Of a stretch of DNA of 64,000 nt, positions 8,653 through 16,685 are shown piece after piece (within the stretch, counting starts at the first letter, position 1; every line of letters begins with the position of its first letter). The stretch covers positions 1-64,000 of the forward strand of contig NZ_JAEKJT010000012.1 of the NCBI RefSeq assembly GCF_017303055.1. The letters run 5' to 3'. The stretch comes from Halomonas litopenaei (GTDB lineage Bacteria; Pseudomonadota; Gammaproteobacteria; Pseudomonadales; Halomonadaceae). Under the pieces are notes generated by a model. The model had not been told where the DNA came from. It worked only from the letters and a program-made list of their open reading frames with translations, and ran no database searches. The translations under genes were made by a program, and so were the position numbers.

Positions 8653-9504
8653 ATGACCAACACGACGCGCCTGACCGCTTCTGTCCTCGCCGTACTGGCC
8701 GCACAACCGCTGCTGGTCCAGGCCGCTGACGAGCCAGGACGGCCCGATGTTGCTGCCTGCTCCACCCGCCTTCCGCTGGTAGCGTCTCCGGCGCCGATGC
8801 TTGGCGAGTCGAGCGCTCACGATGCGATTCGAGAGGGCTTTGACACCACCCGAACCTGGGGCACCGAGGAAAACGTCGAACTGCTCGCCGGACACGCCGA
8901 GACGCCCGCCCTGCGCGTGCATTATCCGCAAGGAACGTCCTCACCGGGAGACACCGACGTCGGTGGTGCCGGCTTCTACGCCGAGCCCGCCGAACTGTCA
9001 GGCAGCGACCACGCCTGCCTCAGCTATCGGGTCCGTTTCGAGCAGGGTTTCGACTTCGTCAAGGGCGGCAAGCTGCCGGGTCTGTTCGGCGGTGAAGCCC
9101 CCAGTGGCGGCGATGACGTCACCGGCGAAAACGGTTTTTCGATGCGCTACATGTGGCGCGAGAACGGTCAAGGCGAGCTCTACGAATACGTGGTGGGCGG
9201 TGACAACGACTACGGAGACTCCATTGCCCGTGGGCGCTTCAGCTTTCCATCCGGACAGTGGGTCACGCTGGAACAGGAAATCATCCTCAATGATCCCGGC
9301 CAGGCCAATGGCGTCGCTCGCGTCTGGGTCAATGGCCAGCCGCTGATCGAGCAGACCGATATCACCTATCGCACCAGCGACAGCGTTCACATCGACGGCC
9401 TCATGTTCTCCACCTTCTTTGGTGGACATGGCAAGGACTGGCGCACGCCGCGGGACCAGCACGTCGACTTCGCCGACTTTCACTTCTACGCACCACGTTC
9501 ATGA
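8653..9504 (+). CDS. Secreted polysaccharide lyase, PL14-like
   Basis: A 283-residue exported protein. The signal peptide runs to about residue 24 (LLVQA). The body has the signature of the PL14-like fold: KGGKLPGLFGG (137-147), RYMWRENG (165-172), a W-x-x-x-E..I.LN.PG..NG strand block near 208-225, and FSTFFGG near 252-258. PL14 enzymes cut alginate or glucuronan by beta-elimination. Such a protein between synthase and scaffold genes would trim or clear polymer in the periplasm. Its presence beside a second lyase is unusual, since canonical alginate operons carry only AlgL. The start ATG at 8653 has an AAGGAG site. Confidence 0.72.
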   Translation: MTNTTRLTASVLAVLAAQPLLVQAADEPGRPDVAACSTRLPLVASPAPMLGESSAHDAIREGFDTTRTWGTEENVELLAGHAETPALRVHYPQGTSSPGDTDVGGAGFYAEPAELSGSDHACLSYRVRFEQGFDFVKGGKLPGLFGGEAPSGGDDVTGENGFSMRYMWRENGQGELYEYVVGGDNDYGDSIARGRFSFPSGQWVTLEQEIILNDPGQANGVARVWVNGQPLIEQTDITYRTSDSVHIDGLMFSTFFGGHGKDWRTPRDQHVDFADFHFYAPRS

Positions 9505-9542
9505 GTGTGACGGCCCACGGGCCGTCAACAAGGAGACCCTGC

Positions 9543-10817
9543 ATGCCTGACTTGCGCGGATCATCGCCTCGCATCATCGCCTCGGCCTGGACAGCGCTAC
9601 CTGCCGTGCTGGCGGGCAGCCTTGCGCTGGCAGCCGTATCGACAGCGGCCCAGGCCATGACCCTGGAAGAGCGAGCCGAACTCGACCTCAGCGACTACCG
9701 CGTGACGCGTCCTGACGCTTCCTACTTCGATGTGGACAGCCGCATGCAGATGCTGGCAAGCACCGATAACTCCATCTTGCTGCAGGAAATCGACCAGCTC
9801 TCCAACGGGCCGAGCTGCCAGCAGCTGCTGGCACAGGAACCGATCACGACCCGGCTGCGTATACCAGGCTATTACCCCAGCCCCAAGGAGTGGGAGCTGG
9901 CCTCCCAGCCGCTGTTCGACTTTGAAGACAGCGTATCGATGCTGGCTGGCTCCTTCGTCGCCACCGCCGACGACTACTATGCACAGTGCCTGGTGTCGTT
10001 CCTTGATCAATGGGCGCAGCACGATGCCTTGACCGACTTCCACTACGATCCCATGGAGCCCCAGGCGTGGTTCGCCACCGAGTCGATGATCTTTGCCGCC
10101 GGCATGGCCTACTCGGTGGTGCGGCCCGAGGTCGAGGGCCACACCCAGGCCAAGCAACGCATCGAAGAGTGGCTGAACCGGCTGGCGCACAAGCACGCCA
10201 AGATTCCCGGGCAGCCCGGTAACAGCTGCTGCAACAACCACTTCTACCGGCGAGCCCTCTACGCCAGCGTGATCGGGGTGGTGACCGAGGATGACGAACT
10301 GTTTCGCTTCGGTGTCAGCGCCATCTATTCGGCACTGTCCGACATGACCGATCAGGGGGCCTTCCCGCTGGAAATCGACCGGGGTCGTCGCGCCACTCAC
10401 TACCAGAACTATGCCCTGCTCTACCTGATCACCAACATGCAGGTCATCGCGCGTCAGGGCTACGACATCTTCGATCTCGAGATAGACGGCCACAGCATCC
10501 ACGATGCGGTGGACTTCGCCCTGACCATCTTCAATAACCCGGAAGCTCTTGGAGACCTTGCTCCTCGCGAGCAGTACACCGGTTTTCTCAAGGACAACCA
10601 GTATTTTGCCTGGATGGAGATCTACCAGAACCACTTCGATGACCCCCGCATCGAGGAATTCCTGACTCAGGTCCGCCCGGTCTACAACCGCAGCGCCGGC
10701 GGCTACCAGACGCTCTACTTCATGTCACCGCAGGCGCAACAGCACCTGGTCATCGACGAAAGCCGGCGCGAGACGACCGCCTTCGAAGGCCTTGCCGATG
10801 ACGCTGTGTCGCAGTGA
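9543..10817 (+). CDS. Periplasmic polyuronate lyase, PL5 (AlgL-like)
   Basis: A 424-residue protein with a signal peptide ending near residue 38 (AAQA). The PL5 motif NNH lies at 231-233 within CCNNHFYRRAL, and the second conserved block, GRRATHYQNYAL, at 281-292. AlgL degrades polymannuronate left in the periplasm during export; some PL5 enzymes also cut polyglucuronate. The motif reads NNHFYR where most AlgL proteins have NNHxYW. The start chosen at 9543 has AAGGAG just upstream, whereas an in-frame start at 9501 lacks one. The protein is longer than Pseudomonas AlgL (367 aa). Substrate is uncertain. Confidence 0.8.
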   Translation: MPDLRGSSPRIIASAWTALPAVLAGSLALAAVSTAAQAMTLEERAELDLSDYRVTRPDASYFDVDSRMQMLASTDNSILLQEIDQLSNGPSCQQLLAQEPITTRLRIPGYYPSPKEWELASQPLFDFEDSVSMLAGSFVATADDYYAQCLVSFLDQWAQHDALTDFHYDPMEPQAWFATESMIFAAGMAYSVVRPEVEGHTQAKQRIEEWLNRLAHKHAKIPGQPGNSCCNNHFYRRALYASVIGVVTEDDELFRFGVSAIYSALSDMTDQGAFPLEIDRGRRATHYQNYALLYLITNMQVIARQGYDIFDLEIDGHSIHDAVDFALTIFNNPEALGDLAPREQYTGFLKDNQYFAWMEIYQNHFDDPRIEEFLTQVRPVYNRSAGGYQTLYFMSPQAQQHLVIDESRRETTAFEGLADDAVSQ

Positions 10818-10846
10818 CCGATAAAAAAGCCCCAGGAGGCCTGCCC

Positions 10847-13633
10847 ATGATGCTCCCCCACTTTCGCTCCTTTACTCCTCAAGGCCTGCGCTGGTCGAAG
10901 GCCTTTCCGCTGACCGCATCCGCCGCCATGGCCCTGTGGCTGGGCGGCTGCGCCGCGCCGGGCTCGCAATTCCAGTCGACCGGGGTCGACCCGTTGCCGG
11001 CGCAGTACCAGGACTTCTTTGATGGCGAACAGCCGCGCAATCCCGAATGGATGCATGACAACGCGCTCGACAAAGCCGAGCAGCTGGTCGCCGCGGGACA
11101 GACCCGCGAGGCGATCCTCGAACTGAAGGCCGTGGCGGCCCAGGACATACCCAAGGCGTACTACGAACTGGGCAAGATCTGGGACCAGGGTAAAGGCATC
11201 CAGGCAGACCCCGCCAAGGCGGCCACCTACTATGAAGACGCCGTGCGCACCCCATCTTACATACTGGGCCACGCATCGCTGAATCTGGCCAAGCTGAGCC
11301 TTGAGCAGGAAGGTGCCCCCTACCGCCCGGTACTCGCCTACTACCTGCTCGAACAGGCCATGGAAGAGCAGATTGGCCGTGACGAGGGGGTGGTCATGGC
11401 ATCGCTTCTGGCTCGCGGTGCCGACGGCGTTGCCGCCGACCCTCAGCGTGCCCTGGCGCTTTACCGTCAAGCGGCTGACAACGGCAATGCCGATGCCACT
11501 CTGGCCTTGGCCCAGGCTTACGCTGAAGGCGGCTGGTTGGACAACGACCCCGAGCGCTCACGCCAATATGCGCAGCGCTATGCCGAAGGCCTGCGCGAGC
11601 GAGCCGGTGGCGGCGACGTCAAGGCCATGACCGAGCTGGCCGAGCTGTACGCCGCGGATGGCCTGCTTGCCGGCAACGATGAGCAGCGCCTGCATTGGTT
11701 GAGTCAGGCCGCCCAGGCGGGTGATCCTGGCGCTGTCGCCAAGGCCGGCCGTGAGATGCTCGAAAGCGGCCGCGCCGACCAGGGCGCTGAGCTGCTGAGT
11801 GAAGCGGCCAAGACGGGCGATGTCGATGCCATGGAGCGCCTGGGCAAACTGCTGCTCGAGGGAGACGGGCTCAGAGCGCGTCCCATGGAAGCCCGCTCAT
11901 GGCTTGAAAAGGCCATCGCCGAAGACTCCGTGACGGCGCGTGTCACGCTGGGCCGTGCCCTGCTGGAAGGGGATGCATTGCCGGCCGAGCCGCAGCGAGG
12001 CATTCGCCTGCTCGAGGAAGCGGCCAACCGCGATGACGCTCTGGCCCTCGCGGTTCTCGGCCAGGTCTACCTGTCTGACGAACGGGTGCCGTCACAGCCG
12101 ATCATGGCCGCTCGCTATCTTGAGCGTGGCCATGAACTGGGGCACCCCTTCGCCACCGAGCAGCTGGGACAGCTGTATCTCGAAGGCCGTGGCGTAGCCG
12201 CCAACCCGGCCCGCGCCGAACGCCTGCTGCGCGAGGCCATCGAGCAGGGCCAGACCGGCGCCTTGCGGGTACTGGGTGAGGCCTACCTGCAGCAGGACGG
12301 CCCGCTGGCCTACCAGCCCAATGAAGCAGAGCGCCTGCTGTCCCAGGCCGTCGAGGCGGGCGACACCAGCGCGGCCACTCGCTTGGGTGAAGCCTACCTC
12401 ACCGGCGACCTGGCCGGTGGTCAAGGCCTCCAGCAGGCCTCTGTACCCTCACAGCCGCAGACGCCAGCCGCGTCCTCGACCATGTCATCAACCAGGCTTC
12501 CCACCCCATCGGCGCAGCCGGAGGTCAGCCCCAGAGTCGAGGCGGGTCGTCGTCTGCTGACAGAAGCTGCCGAGCAGGGCGACGCCTATGCCATGGTGGT
12601 GCTGGGCCGAGCCTATCGCGATGGTACCGGTGTCGAGCGCGACCTGACCGCGGCGACAGACTGGCTTGAACGGGCCGAGCAAGCGGGCCATCCCTCCGCG
12701 GCTGAAGCCCTGCTGCGCACCCAACGGGATCGCGGCAAGGCCGGCGATATCCAGGCCCTGATCGCTTCTGCGCGTCAGGGAAACGTCAACTCCATGGCGG
12801 ATCTCGGTCGCGCCTATCGTGACGGTCAGGGCATTGGCCAGAACAACGCCGAGGCCAGTCGCTGGCTGGAACAGGCCGCTCGTCAGGGTCACCCTGGCGC
12901 CGCCGCCGCCCTGGGCCGGATGTACCTGGACGGTGATGGGGTCAGCAGGGATCCCGCCAAGGGCGCCGAATTGCTCAAGATGGCGGTGGCGGGAGGCCAC
13001 GCCGGCGCGCGAGCAGACCTTGGCGAGCTTCTGCTGAGCGGAAACGGGGTCGACGCCGACCCTGAGCGAGGCCGTCAGCTGCTGCAACAGGCTGCAGAAG
13101 CAGGCAACCAGTACGCTGCCCAGACTCTGGGTGAGGCCTATCTGGATGGCCAGGGTGTCACCGCCGATGGAGAGCAGGCCGAACGCTGGCTCAGCCAGGC
13201 CAGCGAGGCCGGCAACCTGTCGGCCCGCTCCGCCCTGGGCACGGCGCTGATACGCGGCGACCAGCAACTGGCCCAGGACGTACAGCGAGGAGAGCAGCTT
13301 TTGACCAGCGCAGCCGACCAGGGGCATGCCGGCGCCCAGGCCAACCTTGGCCGCGAATATCTGCGCGGTGACAACCTGGAGCGTGATACTCGGCAGGGAG
13401 CCGACTATCTGCTGCAAGCCGCTCGCCAAGGGCACGAGACCGCGCGGCTGGCCCTGGCCAAGGCCTACCTTGCCGCCAACGGCCTGGAAAACGCCAACCG
13501 GGAACAAGCGCTGGTATGGCTGGATGGAGTGATGGACGGCAACTCGCAGCTGGCCTCCCAGACCCTGCATGACCTGCTGTCTGACGAAGCCACCCTGGCC
13601 GCCATGCCCGCTGCCATGGAGGCAGACAGCTAA
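10847..13633 (+). CDS. Very long AlgK-like Sel1/TPR repeat lipoprotein
   Basis: A 928-residue protein with a lipoprotein signal (LGGC, acylated Cys35) and then Sel1-type repeats (A..LG..Y..G.GV..D...A..WL..AA..G) over nearly the whole length. A low-complexity linker rich in Ser, Pro and Gln at about 525-565 splits the repeats into two blocks. AlgK of alginate systems is an outer-membrane lipoprotein of about 475 residues that joins the porin AlgE to the periplasmic complex; this one is about twice as long. The start at 10847 has AGGAGG upstream and lies 29 bp after the PL5 gene. No porin gene follows. It is probably the scaffold of the export complex. Confidence 0.78.
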   Translation: MMLPHFRSFTPQGLRWSKAFPLTASAAMALWLGGCAAPGSQFQSTGVDPLPAQYQDFFDGEQPRNPEWMHDNALDKAEQLVAAGQTREAILELKAVAAQDIPKAYYELGKIWDQGKGIQADPAKAATYYEDAVRTPSYILGHASLNLAKLSLEQEGAPYRPVLAYYLLEQAMEEQIGRDEGVVMASLLARGADGVAADPQRALALYRQAADNGNADATLALAQAYAEGGWLDNDPERSRQYAQRYAEGLRERAGGGDVKAMTELAELYAADGLLAGNDEQRLHWLSQAAQAGDPGAVAKAGREMLESGRADQGAELLSEAAKTGDVDAMERLGKLLLEGDGLRARPMEARSWLEKAIAEDSVTARVTLGRALLEGDALPAEPQRGIRLLEEAANRDDALALAVLGQVYLSDERVPSQPIMAARYLERGHELGHPFATEQLGQLYLEGRGVAANPARAERLLREAIEQGQTGALRVLGEAYLQQDGPLAYQPNEAERLLSQAVEAGDTSAATRLGEAYLTGDLAGGQGLQQASVPSQPQTPAASSTMSSTRLPTPSAQPEVSPRVEAGRRLLTEAAEQGDAYAMVVLGRAYRDGTGVERDLTAATDWLERAEQAGHPSAAEALLRTQRDRGKAGDIQALIASARQGNVNSMADLGRAYRDGQGIGQNNAEASRWLEQAARQGHPGAAAALGRMYLDGDGVSRDPAKGAELLKMAVAGGHAGARADLGELLLSGNGVDADPERGRQLLQQAAEAGNQYAAQTLGEAYLDGQGVTADGEQAERWLSQASEAGNLSARSALGTALIRGDQQLAQDVQRGEQLLTSAADQGHAGAQANLGREYLRGDNLERDTRQGADYLLQAARQGHETARLALAKAYLAANGLENANREQALVWLDGVMDGNSQLASQTLHDLLSDEATLAAMPAAMEADS

Positions 13634-13674
13634 TGTCCTGGCCGGCCGGGGCCCACGCCCTGGCCGACCCAGCC

Positions 13675-13715
13675 ATCTCTCCCCCCTATCTCTCCCCCTC
13701 TATCTCTCCATCCCC
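13675..13715. repeat. Short intergenic tandem repeat (ATCTCTCCCC units)
   Basis: Three imperfect 13-14 bp copies starting ATCTCTCC lie at 13675, 13688 and 13702, between the convergent Sel1 and LysR genes. The tract is almost purely pyrimidine on the plus strand. No function can be read from it. Confidence 0.7.
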
Positions 13716-13742
13716 GCCAGTGTCGCGAGAGCGCGTCGCTGG

Positions 13743-14624
13743 CTAGCTCTCTAGACGCTCACTCAGGGCCTCGATAAAGGCACGCAGCTTGGCCGACTGG
13801 CGAAGTCTGGGCGGGTAGATCATCTGAATCGTACGCGTGCGCTCAGCATACGTCGGCAACACCTCCACCAGGTCCCCCCTGGCCAGATCGTCGGCCACCA
13901 GATAGTCTGCCACTCGCACGATGCCCCGACCTGCCAACGCCTGCTGACGCAGCAGTCGATGATCATTGATGCTCAAGCATCCCTCCAGGGTGACGTCCTC
14001 CGCATCGAACGACCACAGCTGTTGCTGGGTGAAGGTCAGGCAACGATGCTCGCGCAATTCTGCCGTGGATTGGGGCTGACCATGGCGCGCCAGATAGGAA
14101 GGTGCCGCGCAGCAAACCGCGCGGTAGCGCATCAGCGGACGCGCGATCATGCGCTCCGGTGGAACCAGGGTCGAGCGAAATGCCAGATCAAAGCGCTCTC
14201 GTGTCAGGTCATGGTTGCGATAGCTGACGTCCAGGTGCAGGCGTAGTTCGGGATGTGTGCGCTGAAAGTCGTTACAGATGTCCATCAGGTAGTGCTCGGC
14301 AAACAGCACCGGCGCCGTAATGCGCAGCTCTCCTGACAGGCGCCCGCCAGCGTGCTCGAGCTCTCTTCCCAGCTCTATCAGGCTATCCTGCACCTGGTCC
14401 ATGCGCCGCAGCACGCGCTCACCATCTTCAGTGAGCCGCACGCTCCTGGTCGAACGAATCAAGAGACTGACGTTGAGGTCACGCTCCAGACGCCGGACCT
14501 GCTCGGACAAATAGCTTTTCGACACGCCGGATTGTTCGGCAGCACGGGTAAAACTCAGCGTGCGGGCGACATCGGCGAACAGTGCCATCCGCTCCAATGT
14601 CTTGTGATCAGGACTTGCCATCAT
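13743..14624 (-). CDS. LysR-family transcriptional regulator
   Basis: A 293-residue regulator. The N-terminal winged helix-turn-helix (about residues 10-65: LSFTRAAEQSGVSKSYLSEQ) is followed by a substrate-binding domain of the CrgA/YafC type. The start is the ATG at 14624, preceded by AGGA at suitable spacing; an upstream in-frame ATG would give an atypical 38-residue extension. It is divergent from an aldo/keto reductase, and LysR genes of this subgroup often control the adjacent oxidoreductase. The effector is unknown. Confidence 0.85.
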   Translation of the reverse strand: MMASPDHKTLERMALFADVARTLSFTRAAEQSGVSKSYLSEQVRRLERDLNVSLLIRSTRSVRLTEDGERVLRRMDQVQDSLIELGRELEHAGGRLSGELRITAPVLFAEHYLMDICNDFQRTHPELRLHLDVSYRNHDLTRERFDLAFRSTLVPPERMIARPLMRYRAVCCAAPSYLARHGQPQSTAELREHRCLTFTQQQLWSFDAEDVTLEGCLSINDHRLLRQQALAGRGIVRVADYLVADDLARGDLVEVLPTYAERTRTIQMIYPPRLRQSAKLRAFIEALSERLES

Positions 14625-14936
14625 CAGATTCCTGCCAATAAAGGACGGTCTGCACCACGAATGACGCCGTGCTTGCAGTAAAACTCTACCCTTGCTGAAT
14701 GACCGGTGACAGGCCTTACTGTTCACCTGAACGAACAATGTTTTCTCGCTACTGACTTCTAGCGAACGCTAGCCCTAGCTAGAGTGTGGGCAGCCAGAGT
14801 GAGGTCGGCCAGGGTGCGGGCAGCCAGAGTGTAGCTTCCCGGCAGGCGTCATCACCCTGGAACCCCGGGCATGCCACAGGTCCTGGCACTATCCCCTCGG
14901 CCCCTCATGTCCGCCCTTGTCACGGAGGAAATCAGC
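14625..14936. other. Divergent promoter region of LysR and aldo/keto reductase, with 15-bp tandem repeat
   Basis: The gap holds two inverted repeats that could serve as LysR operators: GTTCA-CC-TGAAC at 14721-14732 and CTAGCG-AA-CGCTAG at 14759-14772. A triplicated 15-bp unit ending GGCAGCCAG or GGCCAG fills 14783-14827. No gene is seen. Confidence 0.55.
14721..14732. promoter_or_regulatory. Candidate LysR operator
   Basis: GTTCACCTGAAC is an inverted repeat with 5-bp arms in the divergent gap between the LysR gene and the reductase. It contains the T-N11-A type spacing common in LysR sites. The assignment rests on position only. Confidence 0.35.
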
Positions 14937-15965
14937 ATGACCTACCATCCTGCAGCAGACCGCTATGATCGCATGCGCTACCGGCGCTGTGGTCGAAGTG
15001 GTCTGAAACTTCCTGCCCTGTCGCTCGGCCTGTGGCACAACTTCGGTCACAACGCCGACGAGCGCAATGCACGCGACATCTGCCGCACGGCGTTCGACCA
15101 CGGCATCACCCACTTCGACCTGGCTAACAACTATGGTCCGCCCCCCGGCAGTGCCGAACAGATGTTTGGGCGTATTCTGCACTCGGACTTTGCCGGCCAT
15201 CGCGATGAGCTGGTGATATCGACCAAGGCGGGCTACCACATGTGGCCTGGGCCCTACGGTGAATGGGGTAGCCGCAAGTACCTGCTGTCGAGCCTCGACC
15301 AGAGCCTTGCGCGAATGGGCATCGACTACGTCGACATCTTCTATTCCCATCGCTTCGACCCAGAGACGCCGCTGGAAGAGACCATGGGAGCGCTCGACCA
15401 CGCCGTGCGCTCCGGCAAGGCGCTCTATGCCGGCATTTCGTCCTACAGCCCAGAACGCACTCGCGAGGCCGCCAGACTGCTGCGCGACATGGGCACGCCA
15501 TGCCTCATTCATCAGCCCAGCTACTCGATGATCAATCGCTGGATCGAAGATGACGGCTTGCTCGACGTTCTCGACGAGGAAGGCATCGGCTCAATCGTCT
15601 TCTCGCCCCTCGCCCAGGGACTGTTGACCAACAAGTATCTCGATGGTGTGCCCCAGGACAGCCGTCTGGCCAAGGGCGGCGCCATCCGCGAGGACCACCT
15701 GTCGGACGACAACCTGAGGCGGGTAAGGGCGCTCAACGATATCGCCGCGCAACGGGGCCAGACCTTGGCCCAAATGGCGATTGCCTGGGTCCTGCGCCAG
15801 GGCCGCGTTACCACCGCATTGATTGGCGCCAGCCGGTCGGAACAGGTCGTCGACTGCGTCAGAGCACTGGACAACCCAGAATTCAGCGACGCAGAGCTCG
15901 CAGAGATCGACCGCTACGCGGTGGATGGTGGCATCAATCTTTGGGCGCAGTCATCCAAGGCCTGA
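14937..15965 (+). CDS. Aldo/keto reductase, YghZ-like
   Basis: A 342-residue cytosolic NADPH-dependent reductase of the AKR14/YghZ group, whose E. coli member reduces L-glyceraldehyde 3-phosphate and methylglyoxal. The catalytic Asp and Tyr lie in THFDLANNYG (about 58-67), the active-site Lys in ISTKAGYHMW, and the His in YSHRFD. The C-terminal GASRSEQ motif binds the cofactor phosphate. The length matches YghZ (346 aa). The ATG at 14937 has GGAGGAAA upstream. The divergent LysR gene probably regulates it. Detoxification of short aldehydes is the likely role; the true substrate is not evident. Confidence 0.87.
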   Translation: MTYHPAADRYDRMRYRRCGRSGLKLPALSLGLWHNFGHNADERNARDICRTAFDHGITHFDLANNYGPPPGSAEQMFGRILHSDFAGHRDELVISTKAGYHMWPGPYGEWGSRKYLLSSLDQSLARMGIDYVDIFYSHRFDPETPLEETMGALDHAVRSGKALYAGISSYSPERTREAARLLRDMGTPCLIHQPSYSMINRWIEDDGLLDVLDEEGIGSIVFSPLAQGLLTNKYLDGVPQDSRLAKGGAIREDHLSDDNLRRVRALNDIAAQRGQTLAQMAIAWVLRQGRVTTALIGASRSEQVVDCVRALDNPEFSDAELAEIDRYAVDGGINLWAQSSKA

Positions 15966-16194
15966 AAGCACGCGCCTCGTCATGAGGCGCATGTGCCGAT
16001 ACTGCTGCGTCAGCACGATTCCATGGTAACGCTCGGCCGCGTGCAGAGTAGCGCTGCTCGGCTCTGCGGCTCTGTGCCTCCACCCTGCCGTCAACTGAGG
16101 TCATGGCAGCTGCAAAAAGAATTTGAGTGATTGCTCAAGATGAGTTTGAATAGCCTCCTAAATACCGGCTAGACAGCCAATGAGGAGCATCACC

Positions 16195-16494
16195 ATGGCA
16201 CGCGTCATCAACCGCACCCTGCTGGACTGGGGGCGACTGACCGCCAATCTGGTCACCTACCCTGAGGGTCATAGCGTCTATCGTCATAATGATCCCATGG
16301 GCGGCGGCCGATACTTCAAGCTGAACATGATCCTCAAGGCGCCCAAGGCAGGAGGCGTGTTCGAGACGGAGCGAGTGATCTTCAACCTATTCAACCGGGT
16401 CATCCTGTTCCGGCCTGACCTTTACCAGCACAGCGTGTCGCGGATCGAGAAAGGCCAACGGGTGCTGCTGAGCCTGGCCCTGCATACCCCGTAG
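16195..16494 (+). CDS. Minimal 2OG-Fe(II) oxygenase-like protein (99 aa)
   Basis: A 99-residue protein with a good ribosome site (GAGGAG) before ATG 16195. It shows the pattern of the jelly-roll core of 2-oxoglutarate/iron dioxygenases: HxD at His31-Asp33, a distal His79 in YQHSVSRI, and Arg89 ten residues later at the usual 2OG-binding position. Typical family members are about twice as long, so this is either a stripped-down enzyme or the remnant of one. An in-frame stop lies 18 bp upstream of the ORF start at 16180, so there is no hidden N-terminal part. An inverted repeat TTGAG-N6-CTCAA lies upstream at 16123-16138. Substrate unknown. Confidence 0.6.
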   Translation: MARVINRTLLDWGRLTANLVTYPEGHSVYRHNDPMGGGRYFKLNMILKAPKAGGVFETERVIFNLFNRVILFRPDLYQHSVSRIEKGQRVLLSLALHTP

Positions 16495-16537
16495 CAAGCG
16501 ACTATCAGTGAAGCGTTCACCAACGTTTCTCGCCGGC

Positions 16538-16559
16538 TCTCTCGCTCTTCTCTCGCTCT
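16538..16559. repeat. Short tandem repeat (TCTCTCGCTCT x2)
   Basis: Two exact 11-bp copies at 16538-16548 and 16549-16559, with the start of a third, in the gap before the DUF1800 gene. Confidence 0.7.
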
Positions 16560-16685
16560 TCTCTCCACCCCATCGCACGCGAAAACCTCGATACCTTGCC
16601 GAATCAGCCGCCACTCAAGGAATAAGGGAACCTGGCGCCTCCTCCCCGGCCAAAGCCAGCATGGCCTTCGTCTTCAGGAGTCGCT

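Noticed and set aside
12488..13570. A 360-codon minus-strand frame inside the Sel1 gene
   Set aside because: It mirrors the Sel1 repeats on the opposite strand and has no start signal or family match.
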